Positions 50,975 through 60,190 of a stretch of 64,000 nucleotides of DNA are shown one piece after another (the stretch's first letter is position 1; each line of letters opens with the position of its first letter). The notes beneath the pieces were generated by a model. That model had not been told where the DNA came from. It saw nothing but the letters and a program-made list of their open reading frames with translations, and searched no databases. The position numbers and the translations under genes were made by a program. Source of the stretch: Hyphomicrobiales bacterium (GTDB lineage: Bacteria > Pseudomonadota > Alphaproteobacteria > Rhizobiales > Rhizobiaceae); assembly GCA_900469445.1 (NCBI GenBank), contig UBXM01000037.1:121350-185349 (forward strand), given 5' to 3'.

Positions 50975-51766
50975 ATGACGACCATCGCAACCAAAATCGC
51001 GGCCGCCATCTCCACTCTGGGCCTTTCCCTTCTCTCTGTCGCTGCACCGGCTGCGGCGCAGGGCACGCTCAACAACAAGTCCTTCGTCGAGAATTTCGAC
51101 AGTTTCGACCGGTCCTTCTGGTATGTCGCCGACGGCTGGAGCAACGGTTCCCACCAGAACTGCACCTGGTCGAAGAGGCAGATCGATACGGCGGGCGGCA
51201 CGCTGACGCTGAATTTCTCCGAGGGCCAGTCGAAGGATCGCAAGTTTCTCTGCGGTGAAGTGCAGACCAAGTCGCGCTATCTCTACGGCACCTATGAGGT
51301 GCGGATGAAGGCGGCGACGGGCTCGGGCCTCAACTCGGCCTTTTTCACCTATATCGGCCCGACCGACAAAAAGCCCTGGGACGAGATCGACTTCGAGGTT
51401 CTGGGAAAGAACACCAACCAAGTGCAGGTCAACCAGTATATCAACGGCAAGGGCGGCAACGAGAAGCTCATTCCCGTCGAAGGCGGTGCCGACCAGGGCT
51501 TCAACGATTATGCCTTCGTCTGGGAAAAGGACCGTCTGCGCTACTTCGTCAACGGCAAGCTCGTTCATGAGGTGACTGATCCTGCCAAGATACCGACCAA
51601 TGACCAGAAGATCATGCTCAGCCTGTGGGGTACCGACACCCTGAAGGACTGGATGGGGCGCTTCTCCTATCAGGGGCAGTCTTCCATGGTGATCGACCGG
51701 GTTTCCTTCACTGCCCCGGGGGATGCGTGCCTGTTCCCCAAATCCGTCGCCTGCAATCTCGATTGA
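50975..51766 (+). CDS. exoK: Endo-beta-1,3-1,4-glycanase ExoK (GH16)
   Basis: A 263-residue secreted glycoside hydrolase family 16 enzyme. A signal peptide (about 1-29, ending APAAAQ) precedes the jelly-roll domain; the catalytic motif WDEIDFEVLG places the nucleophile at Glu137, the assisting Asp139 and the acid/base at Glu141. It cuts nascent succinoglycan into shorter chains. It follows exoH and precedes exoL as in S. meliloti. Confidence 0.94.
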   Translation: MTTIATKIAAAISTLGLSLLSVAAPAAAQGTLNNKSFVENFDSFDRSFWYVADGWSNGSHQNCTWSKRQIDTAGGTLTLNFSEGQSKDRKFLCGEVQTKSRYLYGTYEVRMKAATGSGLNSAFFTYIGPTDKKPWDEIDFEVLGKNTNQVQVNQYINGKGGNEKLIPVEGGADQGFNDYAFVWEKDRLRYFVNGKLVHEVTDPAKIPTNDQKIMLSLWGTDTLKDWMGRFSYQGQSSMVIDRVSFTAPGDACLFPKSVACNLD

Positions 51767-51833
51767 GCCTTAATCGCCGCCATTTCGTCGCTTGTCATAT
51801 TGCGTTGATTTTTCAGCACAGGAGCATGCCCGT

Positions 51834-53027
51834 TTGAGCATAAACGTTCTCTATCTCGCCCATGATCTGGCCGATGCGGCCATCAGGCGGCGTGTGCTCA
51901 CCCTGAAGGCCGGGGGTGCGGACGTGACGGTTGCGGGCTTCACCAGAGGACGCAACCTGCTCGAGGGCGAACCGGGCGTTCGAACGGTCGTGCTGGGCGA
52001 GACCTCCGACGGGAAGTTCGCGCAGCGAATCGGCGCCATCATCAAGGCGAGCGCCGGGCTGAAGGGCAAGCTTGCAGGGATTGGCCGCCCGGATGTGATC
52101 ATCGCCCGCAATCTCGAAACGCTGGCGCTTGCAGGCAAGGCGGCGGCGCAGTTCGATCGTGATCTGCCTGTTGTCTACGAATGCCTCGATATCCATCGCC
52201 TGTTGCTCGATGAAGGCTGGAAAGGGCGCCTCGTGCGCGCATTCCAGCGCCATTTCGGCCGTCGCGCGCAGCTGCTGATCACCAGCTCGCCTGCCTTCGT
52301 CGAGAATTTCTTCAAGCCGAAATCCGGGCTTTCGCTGCCGGTTCTGCTTCTGGAGAACAAGGTTCTTGCGCTCGACCCGGATAACCTGCCGCTTCAGCCG
52401 ACGCCACGTGCGCCGAAGCCCGGCGAGCCCTGGCGGATCGGCTGGTTCGGAGCGATCCGCTGCGCCAAGTCGCTTGCGATCCTCACCGATTTCGCCCGCC
52501 GTATGGAAGGCAAGGTGGAAATCGTCCTGCGCGGCCGCCCGGCCTATAGCGAATTTGCCGATTTCGACCGCCTTGTCGCCGAAGCGCCGCATGTCACCTT
52601 CCATGGTTCCTACCGGAACCCGGAGGATCTCGCCCGCATCTATGACGAGGTGCAGTTCAATTGGGCGATCGATTTCTTCGAGGAAGGCCTGAATTCCGAA
52701 TGGCTGCTGCCGAACCGCCTTTATGAAGGCGGGCTTTACGGCGCTGTACCGATCGCGCTCACGTCGACCGAGACCGGCCGCTTTCTCGCCCGCCGCGATA
52801 TCGGCGTGACGATCGATGCGGCGACGCCCCAGGCGCTGGAAACCCTGTTTAAGCAAATGACGCCCGAGACCTATGCCGAGCATTTTGCCCGCGTCGCCGC
52901 GATTGAGCGCGGTCAATGGATTACCGGCCCGGCCGATTGCCGCGCGCTGGTAACAAAGCTCGCATCGTTAAAACCCGATTTTCGCTCGCCTGCTGAAGTA
53001 CAGGCTGCGTCAACCATGCAGTCGTGA
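51834..53027 (+). CDS. exoL: Succinoglycan glucosyltransferase ExoL
   Basis: A 397-residue glycosyltransferase with GT-B-type character (INVLYLAHDLADAAIRRRV at the start, RIGWFGAIRCAKSLAIL mid-protein, NRLYEGGLYGAVPI and EGLNSEWLLPNR near residue 300). ExoL adds the second glucose (beta-1,4) after ExoA. The start is TTG 51834, with AGGAG 9 bases before it; no suitable ATG exists before the conserved region. The stop is 8 bp from the exoA ATG. Confidence 0.88.
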   Translation: MSINVLYLAHDLADAAIRRRVLTLKAGGADVTVAGFTRGRNLLEGEPGVRTVVLGETSDGKFAQRIGAIIKASAGLKGKLAGIGRPDVIIARNLETLALAGKAAAQFDRDLPVVYECLDIHRLLLDEGWKGRLVRAFQRHFGRRAQLLITSSPAFVENFFKPKSGLSLPVLLLENKVLALDPDNLPLQPTPRAPKPGEPWRIGWFGAIRCAKSLAILTDFARRMEGKVEIVLRGRPAYSEFADFDRLVAEAPHVTFHGSYRNPEDLARIYDEVQFNWAIDFFEEGLNSEWLLPNRLYEGGLYGAVPIALTSTETGRFLARRDIGVTIDAATPQALETLFKQMTPETYAEHFARVAAIERGQWITGPADCRALVTKLASLKPDFRSPAEVQAASTMQS

Positions 53028-53035
53028 GGTGGAAT

Positions 53036-54070
53036 ATGGTAGTGAGTAGCGTTTCCGGTTCCGACATGTCGAACCAGCATTCCGAAATCCCGGCCAGTCC
53101 GCGTGTGCTTATGGTCATTCCTTGCCTCAACGAGGCAAAGACGATCGAAGCGTTGCTGCGCAAGTTTTCGCTCCAGCGGGGTGAGACAGACATGCTGATC
53201 GTCGTTGCCGATGGCGGCAGCCGCGACGGTACGCCGGATATCGTTCGCCGCATGATCGGAGAAATTCCCGATCTCGTGCTTCTCGATAATCCCAAGCGCA
53301 TTCAGAGCGCGGCGATGAACCTCGCGGTCCAGACCTATGGTGATGGTCGCGACTATCTGATCCGCATCGATGCGCATGGCGATTATCCGGACAATTATTG
53401 CCAGGCGCTGATCGAGGAAGCCGTTACGCATGAGGCGGACTCGGTCGTGGTCGGCATGGAAACGGTGGGCTTTGGCGCCTTTCAGCAGGCGGCTGCGATC
53501 GCGCAGAATTCCAAGCTCGGCAATGGCGGTTCCAAGCATCGTGCCGGCGGCGGCGGTGAGTGGGTCGATCACGGCCACCACGCGCTGATGCGGATCGCTG
53601 CCTATCGCCAGGTCGGCGGTTACGACGAGAGTTTCAGCCATAACGAGGATGCCGAGCTGGACTTCCGGCTCCGCAATGCCGGTTTCCGCATCTGGATGAC
53701 GGGCGAGACCTTCATGACCTATTATCCGCGCTCCAATGCATCGGCGCTGTTCCGCCAGTATCTCGGTTATGGCCGGGGACGGGCGAAGAACCTGTTGAAA
53801 CACCGCGCCATCCCTAAGATCCGTCAGGCCATTCCGCTTGCAGTCGCGCCGGTGGTTGCCGGTGCGGTTCTGGCCTTGCTCTACTGGTGGGCGGCCGTTC
53901 CGGTTGCCGTCTGGATGATCGCCTGCCTCGCTTACGGCGCCTATATGGCGATCGGCCAGCGCAACATGATCGCACTCTTCGCCACCATTCCCGCAATGAT
54001 CATGCACCTCGCATGGTCGGCCGGGTTCTGGATGGAGTTGCTTCGCATTCGACGAAAGAGGGCTGCATGA
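53036..54070 (+). CDS. exoA: Succinoglycan beta-1,3-glucosyltransferase ExoA
   Basis: A 344-residue GT2 enzyme: VLMVIPCLNEAKTIEALL, VVADGGSRDGTPDIV, IRIDAHGDYPDNY (DxD-like) and the WVDHGHHALMR region, then a C-terminal membrane-spanning segment (about 265-330). ExoA transfers the first glucose onto the ExoY-made galactose lipid. ATG 53036 is used; GTG 53024 would overlap exoL. It overlaps exoM by four bases (ATGA). Confidence 0.92.
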   Translation: MVVSSVSGSDMSNQHSEIPASPRVLMVIPCLNEAKTIEALLRKFSLQRGETDMLIVVADGGSRDGTPDIVRRMIGEIPDLVLLDNPKRIQSAAMNLAVQTYGDGRDYLIRIDAHGDYPDNYCQALIEEAVTHEADSVVVGMETVGFGAFQQAAAIAQNSKLGNGGSKHRAGGGGEWVDHGHHALMRIAAYRQVGGYDESFSHNEDAELDFRLRNAGFRIWMTGETFMTYYPRSNASALFRQYLGYGRGRAKNLLKHRAIPKIRQAIPLAVAPVVAGAVLALLYWWAAVPVAVWMIACLAYGAYMAIGQRNMIALFATIPAMIMHLAWSAGFWMELLRIRRKRAA

Positions 54071-54996
54071 CGGCGGATCTCACCGTGACAACAATCGACA
54101 TCGGCATCTGCACCTATCGGCGGCCGGCCCTCCGGGAGACGCTGGAATCGCTGTTCAAGCTGGCCGTTCCCGAAGGTGTATCCGTGCGCCTGATCGTGGC
54201 GGACAATGATGCGGTGCCAAGCGCCAGCGACCTTGTCGAGAGCCTGCGCGCGCAGTCTCCCTTCCCGATCCTTTATGTGCATTGCCCGAAATCGAACATC
54301 TCGATTGCCCGCAATGCCTGCCTCACATCGGCGGACGCGGATTTCCTCGCCTTCATCGACGATGACGAGACGGCAACGCCGGAATGGCTGGCAGCGCTTT
54401 ATCAGAAGGCACGCCAGACCGGTGCGGAAGCCGTGCTCGGTCCGGTTCGCGCCCTTTATGGCGACGACAGCGCCGCCTGGATGCGCAATGGCGATTTCCA
54501 TTCGACCATGCCGGTCTGGGTCGATGGCCGCATCATCACCGGCTACACCTGCAACACGCTGCTCGACATGCGCTCGCCGCTCGTCACTGGGCGCCGTTTT
54601 GCGCTGGCTCTCGGCCAGAGCGGTGGCGAGGATACGCATTTCTTCTCGCAGCTGACGGAAAGTGGCGGTCGGATCGAGTTTGCCGAGGATGCGCTGGTGC
54701 TGGAGCCGGTTCCGGCAAGCCGCGCAAGCTTCCTATGGCTTGCCAAGCGACGCTTTCGCTCGGGCCAGACGCATGGCCGGATCGTTGCGGCGAAGAACGG
54801 CGGCGTGAAGCGTTTCCCCAAGGCTCTCATCGCTGCCACAAAGGCGGGCTATTGTGGTGCCATCGCTGCGGCCTTCACGCTGATGCCGGTGAAACGCAAC
54901 CGTTATGCGCTGCGTGGCGCGCTGCATGTCGGCGCCGTGATGGGCATGCTCGGCGTTCGTGAAATCCGCCAGTACGGCACCCCGGAGGCTGCTTGA
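54067..54996 (+). CDS. exoM: Succinoglycan glucosyltransferase ExoM
   Basis: A 309-residue GT2 enzyme, the same length as S. meliloti ExoM. Motifs: IGICTYRRPALRETLESL, LIVADNDAVPSA, KSNISIARNACL, FIDDDETATPEWL (DDDE) and GGEDTHFF. ExoM adds the fourth sugar (beta-1,4 glucose). It overlaps exoA by four bases and meets exoO with no real gap, showing tight coupling. Confidence 0.92.
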   Translation: MTADLTVTTIDIGICTYRRPALRETLESLFKLAVPEGVSVRLIVADNDAVPSASDLVESLRAQSPFPILYVHCPKSNISIARNACLTSADADFLAFIDDDETATPEWLAALYQKARQTGAEAVLGPVRALYGDDSAAWMRNGDFHSTMPVWVDGRIITGYTCNTLLDMRSPLVTGRRFALALGQSGGEDTHFFSQLTESGGRIEFAEDALVLEPVPASRASFLWLAKRRFRSGQTHGRIVAAKNGGVKRFPKALIAATKAGYCGAIAAAFTLMPVKRNRYALRGALHVGAVMGMLGVREIRQYGTPEAA

Positions 54997-54998
54997 AC

Positions 54999-55949
54999 AT
55001 GGATAGCGGGATACCCGATATCAGCTTCATCATTGCCGCCTATAATGCGGAAGAGACGCTTGCGCGCGCCATCGACAGCGCGCTTGCGCAGGTCGGCGTA
55101 ACCGTTGAAGTCATCGTCGTCGACGACTGTTCGACCGATGGGACCGTGGCGCTTGCCGAAAGCTATACGGACCCGCGGGTCAAGCTTATCCGTCAGCCAC
55201 AGAATGGCGGACCGGGCCGGGCGCGCAATACCGGGATTTCTGCTGCGATCGGCCGTTTCGTCGCAACGCTCGATGCCGACGATGAGGTCTATCCGGAACG
55301 TTCGCTCTCCATGCTGCAACGGGCAAAGACGCTCGATGCGCAAATGGTGGTGGACAATGTCGATGTCGTGCCGCTGGAAGGCGGGGCGGCAAAGACCATG
55401 TTCGACAGGCGGCATCTGGAAGGCAAGCGGGAGATCACGCTTGCGGAATTCATCGATTCCAACCTGATCTTCAAGACGACGTTCAACTACGGCTACATGA
55501 AGCCGGTCTTCGATCGCGCCTTTCTTGTCGCGCACGGTCTCGAGTTCGACGAGGGCTTGCGGATCGGTGAAGACTACATCCTCTTCGCCTCGGTTCTGGC
55601 TGCCGGTGGGCGCTGTGCGACCGATCCCAATCCCGGTTATGTCTATCATCTCATGCAGGGGTCCATCTCCCGCGTGCTCAAGCACAAACATCTCGATGAC
55701 ATGCTGGAAGGCGATCGCCGATTCATGGAGCGTTATCCGCTCGGCCCGGCGGAAATGGCGGCGCAGCGCCGCCGCACGCACAGCATCATCGAAGCCCGCT
55801 CGTTTCTCACCCTCGTCGACGAGGTCAAGGCCAAGTCGCTCAGTGGGTTCCTCAAAACCGCGATGAAAGCACCCGGAGCGCTGAAGCACTTCCGGATGCC
55901 CATCGCCGTTCGCATGCGCCGGCTCGTGAAGGTGCCTGGCGTCAACTGA
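54999..55949 (+). CDS. exoO: Succinoglycan glucosyltransferase ExoO
   Basis: A 316-residue GT2 enzyme: ISFIIAAYNAEETLARAI, VIVVDDCSTDGT, NGGPGRARNTGISAA and ATLDADDEVYPER (DxD), with GEDYILFASVL further on. ExoO adds the beta-1,6-linked glucose that starts the side chain. ATG 54999 is preferred; TTG 54993 would overlap exoM. It precedes exoN by 44 bp. Confidence 0.92.
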   Translation: MDSGIPDISFIIAAYNAEETLARAIDSALAQVGVTVEVIVVDDCSTDGTVALAESYTDPRVKLIRQPQNGGPGRARNTGISAAIGRFVATLDADDEVYPERSLSMLQRAKTLDAQMVVDNVDVVPLEGGAAKTMFDRRHLEGKREITLAEFIDSNLIFKTTFNYGYMKPVFDRAFLVAHGLEFDEGLRIGEDYILFASVLAAGGRCATDPNPGYVYHLMQGSISRVLKHKHLDDMLEGDRRFMERYPLGPAEMAAQRRRTHSIIEARSFLTLVDEVKAKSLSGFLKTAMKAPGALKHFRMPIAVRMRRLVKVPGVN

Positions 55950-55993
55950 AATCCGATCAATCGGGCGTGTATGCCCCCTGGAAAGGACTAGGA

Positions 55994-56899
55994 ATGAACT
56001 TGAAAAGACCAGTTCGGAAGGCAGTTATCCCTGTCGCAGGCAATGGAACCCGGTTCCTGCCCGCGACCAAGGCGATGGCGAAGGAAATGCTGACGATCGT
56101 CGATCGTCCGGTCGTGCAATACGCCGTTGATGAAGCCATGCAGGCAGGGATCGAAAACATCATTTTCGTCACCAGCCGTAACAAGACTGCCATTGAAGAC
56201 TATTTCGACAGCAATCCCGAACTGATCGCCAGCCTGACCCGCTCCGGCAAGACCGTGCAGGTGGCACAGCTGGAAAAGATGCTGCCGCTTGCCGGCACCG
56301 TCAGCTATACGCGCCAGCAGGTGCCGCTCGGTCTCGGCCATGCGGTCTGGTGCGCCCGTGAACTGGTGGGCGACGAACCGTTTGCGCTGCTTCTGCCCGA
56401 CATGGTTTCCTATGGCGCCCGCGGCTGCATGTCCGGCCTGATGGACCTCTATGAGGAAGTCGGCGGCAACGTGTTTGCGGTCGAGCAGTGCGCGCCGGAA
56501 GAGACGTCGAGCTATGGCGTCGTCGCCATCGGCAATGACGTCAATCACGGTTTCCAGGTGACCGGCATGGTGGAAAAGCCGAAGCCGGCGGATGCGCCGT
56601 CGAACTATTACCTTAATGGCCGCTATATTCTGCAGCCGCAGATTTTCGAGCTTCTCGCAAGCCAGGAACGTGGTGCCGGCAACGAAATCCAGCTGACCGA
56701 CAGCATGCAGAAACTGTTGAAGGCCCAGCCGTTCCATGCGCATCCCTATCAGGGGCGCACCTTCGACTGCGGATCCAAGCGCGGTTTCATCGAGGCAAAC
56801 GTCGCCTTCGCGATGATGCGTTCGGACATGAGCGGCGATCTTGCAGTGACGATCCAGGAACTGCTGGACGCGCATGCAACCAAGGTTCGCGCAGCTTAA
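55994..56899 (+). CDS. exoN: UTP-glucose-1-phosphate uridylyltransferase ExoN
   Basis: A 301-residue nucleotidyltransferase of the GalU group that makes UDP-glucose, the donor for the exo glucosyltransferases. Signature: VIPVAGNGTRFLPATKAMAKEML (note AGNGTR in place of the more common AGLGTR) and QVPLGLGHAVWCARELVG, FALLLPDMV and FDCGSKRGFIEANVAFAM. AGGA lies upstream of ATG 55994. A strong hairpin separates exoN from exoP. Confidence 0.94.
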   Translation: MNLKRPVRKAVIPVAGNGTRFLPATKAMAKEMLTIVDRPVVQYAVDEAMQAGIENIIFVTSRNKTAIEDYFDSNPELIASLTRSGKTVQVAQLEKMLPLAGTVSYTRQQVPLGLGHAVWCARELVGDEPFALLLPDMVSYGARGCMSGLMDLYEEVGGNVFAVEQCAPEETSSYGVVAIGNDVNHGFQVTGMVEKPKPADAPSNYYLNGRYILQPQIFELLASQERGAGNEIQLTDSMQKLLKAQPFHAHPYQGRTFDCGSKRGFIEANVAFAMMRSDMSGDLAVTIQELLDAHATKVRAA

Positions 56900-56911
56900 G
56901 CGCATTGAATA

Positions 56912-56940
56912 CAGGAAAGGCGAGACATTCGCCTTTCCTG
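56912..56940 (+). terminator. Perfect hairpin between exoN and exoP
   Basis: A 12-bp perfect stem (CAGGAAAGGCGA, 56912-56923, with 56929-56940) and a 5-base GACAT loop, followed by CACTATTTT. It may end exoHKLAMON transcription or attenuate reading into exoP. Confidence 0.7.
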
Positions 56941-56968
56941 CACTATTTTCCCCACAGCGGATGACACA

Positions 56969-59314
56969 ATGGATCAGGCAAACTTTCGACCGATGACGAT
57001 CTTTCCCCAAGAACCGAAAGACCATGACACGTTCATCGATCTCGATAAGCTGTGGTCTGCGGCCATGCGCCGGCTCGGGGTGATCGGCGCCTGTGTTGGT
57101 GCCATGGTCGTGCTGGCCGGTGTCTATCTGGTTTTCGCCCAGCCGATGTACACGTCGATGACGAACATTCTCATGGACGACAATCTCTCCCGTTATGCGG
57201 AAGAGAATGCGTCGGACGTCCAGTCCTCGCAGATGCTCGACAACCGCATGTCGAGTGCGGTCGAAATCCTGAAGTCCAAGGAACTGGCGCTCAGCGTCGT
57301 CGATGCGGCGAAGCTCGACGAAAACGATCTGATCGTCGATCCTCCCAAGTCGCCGGTCGATCTCGTCAAGGGTGTGATCCGTGGCGCCACGTCGATCTTT
57401 TCGGCCAGCACGCCGGCTCCGACGGAAGAACAGATCGCTGCAGGTCGCCGTGAAAAGGCCGCCGCCATCATCCAGCAATGGCTGACCGTGGAACGCGTCG
57501 GCCGCAGCTCGGTCGTCGCTGTCTCTGTCCGCTCGCCGGAAAAGCTTTTGTCGGCACAGATCACCAAGACCTATGCGCAGTCCTATCTGACCGAGCAACT
57601 CAACGCCAATTTCGATGCCACCGAACGGGCCAGCATCTGGCTGCAGGAGCGGCTGAACGACCTGAATACCCGTGCGCAGCAGGCATCGCTGGCGGTCGAA
57701 CAGTTCAAGCGCGAGAAGGGCCTCATTTCCCCGCGCGGCGAGCTTCTTTCGGCACAGCAGCTGTCGGACCTCAACAGCCAGCTGATCGTGGCGCAGGCCG
57801 ATGCGGCAACTGCCGCCGCCCGTTACAACCAGTACAAGGCGATTATCGACAAGGGGCCGGAAGCCGCGGTCCATAACGCGGTCGTTTCTAACCGCGATAC
57901 CGACAACACGGTGATGCAGGATCTGCGCAAGCGCTATATCAGCATCAACGACCGCGAGCAGGGCATCATCCAGCAGTTCGGCGCCGATCATCCGCAGGCA
58001 ATTGCGATGAAGGCAGAAAAGCAGGACGTCACCAACCAGATGTTCCGCGAATTGCAGCAGCTGACCGGCAGCTTCAAGAACGAACTCGATGTTTCCCAGT
58101 CGCGCGTCGAATCCATGCGGGAGAACATCCAGCGGGTTGCCGGCAATAATGCCGATGCGAATGTCAACATGGTGCAGCTGCAGGAGCTGGAGCAGCGCGC
58201 TTCGGCGCTGAGGACACTCTACGAATCCTACCTGCAGCGTTTCGAACAGGCTTCGCAGCAGCAGTCGCTGCCGATCGCCAAGGCACGCGTGATTTCCGAG
58301 GCCGGTGTGCCGACCGCTCCGTCGAGCCCGCGCAAGACGCTGACCATGGCACTGTCGGTCATTCTTGGCCTGCTGCTCGGCTGTGCCGCCGCAGCGGTTC
58401 TGGAATTGCGTGAACGTTTCTTCCGCACTGGCGACGACGTGCAGCAGAAACTCGGCATGCGCTTCCTCGGCTACCTGCCGAAGATTGCCGGTGCCGCCCG
58501 CGAGGATGCGCCGAAGCCGGTTGCGGTTCCCGAACAGGGCGAGGCGGCCAATCAGCCGGTGGGCGACCCGATCTCCTTCCGCCGCATGATGCGCGTTGCC
58601 GTCGAGGCGCCGCGCTCGCAGTTTGCCGAAACGCTGCGCAATACCAAACTTGCCTGCGATATCGTGCTGCAGGGCAAGAAATGCGCTGTCATCGGGGTGG
58701 TTTCCTGCCTTCCCGGCGAGGGCAAGTCGACGGTTGCGGCGAACTTTGCCGGCCTGATCGCGTCGAGCGGCGCTCGTACGCTCGTCATCGACGCCGACCT
58801 TCGCAATCCGGGTCTATCCAAGATGCTGGCAAGCGAACCGGAAGTCGGTCTCGTCGACGTCATCCTCAACAAGACCTCGTGGACCAGCGTTGCCCGTGTC
58901 GATCGCCGTTCGCGCCTCACCATCCTGCCGATGACGACGCGTGGCCGTCAGGTGACCCATACGAGCGAGCTTCTGGCGTCCAGCGGCATGAGCCAGTTCC
59001 TGGAAAGCATCAAGGACACGTTTGACGTTATCGTCGTCGACCTTGCTCCGCTCATCCCGGTCATCGACGCCAAGGCGTTCGAGCCTTACGCCGATGCTTT
59101 CGTCTTCGTCACGGAATGGGGCGCAACGCCGGCCAAGGCGGTGCAGAGCGTTCTGCAGTCGGAACCGCAGATCGCCGCCAAGACGATCGGCGTCATCCTC
59201 AACAAGACCGACCTTGCCGACCTGCACAAATATGCCGATCCGGGTGCGCCGGAGCGGCTGCGCAGCAACTATCTGTCCTATTACCGGGACTACAAGGAAG
59301 TGGCAGCCGAATAA
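56969..59314 (+). CDS. exoP: Succinoglycan chain-length and tyrosine-kinase protein ExoP (Wzc-like)
   Basis: A 781-residue inner-membrane protein. A Wzz chain-length domain lies between two helices (about 37-57 and 459-478, preceded by the proline motif PTAPSSPRK), with a long periplasmic coiled coil (about 220-430). The cytoplasmic BY-kinase has Walker A CLPGEGKST (580-588) and Walker A' VIDADLR (606-612), and a C-terminal tyrosine cluster (Tyr755, 768, 771, 772, 775) for autophosphorylation. It controls polymer length and export with ExoF and ExoQ. It ends at a strong terminator. Confidence 0.95.
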   Translation: MDQANFRPMTIFPQEPKDHDTFIDLDKLWSAAMRRLGVIGACVGAMVVLAGVYLVFAQPMYTSMTNILMDDNLSRYAEENASDVQSSQMLDNRMSSAVEILKSKELALSVVDAAKLDENDLIVDPPKSPVDLVKGVIRGATSIFSASTPAPTEEQIAAGRREKAAAIIQQWLTVERVGRSSVVAVSVRSPEKLLSAQITKTYAQSYLTEQLNANFDATERASIWLQERLNDLNTRAQQASLAVEQFKREKGLISPRGELLSAQQLSDLNSQLIVAQADAATAAARYNQYKAIIDKGPEAAVHNAVVSNRDTDNTVMQDLRKRYISINDREQGIIQQFGADHPQAIAMKAEKQDVTNQMFRELQQLTGSFKNELDVSQSRVESMRENIQRVAGNNADANVNMVQLQELEQRASALRTLYESYLQRFEQASQQQSLPIAKARVISEAGVPTAPSSPRKTLTMALSVILGLLLGCAAAAVLELRERFFRTGDDVQQKLGMRFLGYLPKIAGAAREDAPKPVAVPEQGEAANQPVGDPISFRRMMRVAVEAPRSQFAETLRNTKLACDIVLQGKKCAVIGVVSCLPGEGKSTVAANFAGLIASSGARTLVIDADLRNPGLSKMLASEPEVGLVDVILNKTSWTSVARVDRRSRLTILPMTTRGRQVTHTSELLASSGMSQFLESIKDTFDVIVVDLAPLIPVIDAKAFEPYADAFVFVTEWGATPAKAVQSVLQSEPQIAAKTIGVILNKTDLADLHKYADPGAPERLRSNYLSYYRDYKEVAAE

Positions 59315-59333
59315 CGGCTATCATCCCAATGAC

Positions 59334-59360
59334 AAACGGCCCGGTTTTCCGGGCCGTTTT
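59334..59360 (+). terminator. Strong terminator after exoP
   Basis: An 11-bp stem (AAACGGCCCGG, 59334-59344, with 59349-59358 plus T-A closure) and a TTTT loop is followed by TTTTCG, 19 bp after the exoP stop. Confidence 0.85.
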
Positions 59361-59377
59361 CGTCTATGGGATTGTTG

Positions 59378-59977
59378 TCAGCGCTTGACGCGCATGCCGT
59401 CCATCAAAAGCCCGATCAGCCTGTTGGCGCTTTCGCGCCATTCCGGCGTGTCGGGGATCGAATAGATGCTCGACATGGCATGCATCAGGTCCGCCTGGCC
59501 GATATCCTTGCGGATCAGGTTCTGGTCCTGTGCTGCCGTCAGAAGCTTGTCGAAGGATGAACGGATGCGTCCGAACCCTTCGGCGAACATGGCGGAGTTT
59601 GAACTGGCGATGATCTTCAGGCTGCTTGCCATACCGCGCTTGGTCGCCATGTAATTGACGAAACGGCGCATCCACTGTTCGAGCGCGACATCGGCCGCTT
59701 CGCTCAATGCCAGTTCTTCGGCGGCATCCGCCAGAATTTGCAGTTCCCGCTGATAGACGACCTCGACCAGATGTTCGCGCGTCGGGAAATGGCGATAAAG
59801 CGTGCCGATGCCGACACCTGCCTTGCGGGCGATGTCCTCCAGCGAGGTCTCGACACCGTTTTCGGCAAAGGCCGTGGCGGCAACCTCGATGAGTTTATCA
59901 CGGTTTCTGCGGGCATCGGCCCTCAGTTTCGGCGCAGTCTTGTCTGCATTTTCCGGCGTGGCCGAGGCCAAAATCAT
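59378..59977 (-). CDS. TetR-family transcriptional regulator
   Basis: A 199-residue repressor. The N-terminal TetR helix-turn-helix (about 20-70) reads LIEVAATAFAENGVETSLEDIARKAGVGIGTLYRHFPTREHL; the rest is a helical ligand domain. It is divergent from the aldehyde oxidoreductase operon, with a perfect 14-bp palindrome between them, so it likely represses both itself and that operon in response to a small aromatic or aldehyde ligand. The ligand is unknown. Confidence 0.9.
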   Translation of the reverse strand: MILASATPENADKTAPKLRADARRNRDKLIEVAATAFAENGVETSLEDIARKAGVGIGTLYRHFPTREHLVEVVYQRELQILADAAEELALSEAADVALEQWMRRFVNYMATKRGMASSLKIIASSNSAMFAEGFGRIRSSFDKLLTAAQDQNLIRKDIGQADLMHAMSSIYSIPDTPEWRESANRLIGLLMDGMRVKR

Positions 59978-60027
59978 GCTCCCACGGGATCAGCACTTGA
60001 CGGCGCGCATCAAGTTGCTAGTTTAAA

Positions 60028-60041
60028 CGGAGGCGCCTCCG
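60028..60041. promoter_or_regulatory. TetR operator candidate
   Basis: CGGAGGCGCCTCCG (60028-60041) is a perfect palindrome in the 213-bp region between the TetR gene and the 2Fe-2S subunit gene, a typical place and shape for a TetR operator. The remaining region holds no other gene. Confidence 0.75.
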
Positions 60042-60190
60042 AATTGGAGGGTCCTCTACTTTTAAACCGGAAGTAGGGCGGATGTCATGCCGGAAATGCA
60101 GCATTCGCTTGCAGAGCCTAATAACTGGGGCTCTCCGTTCATTCGTCCAGTGCCAAGCAATCATTCTCGTGACGATAGCAGGAGGTTATC

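Noticed and set aside
55988..57991. A 667-codon minus-strand frame
   Set aside because: Antisense across exoN and exoP; no family motifs.
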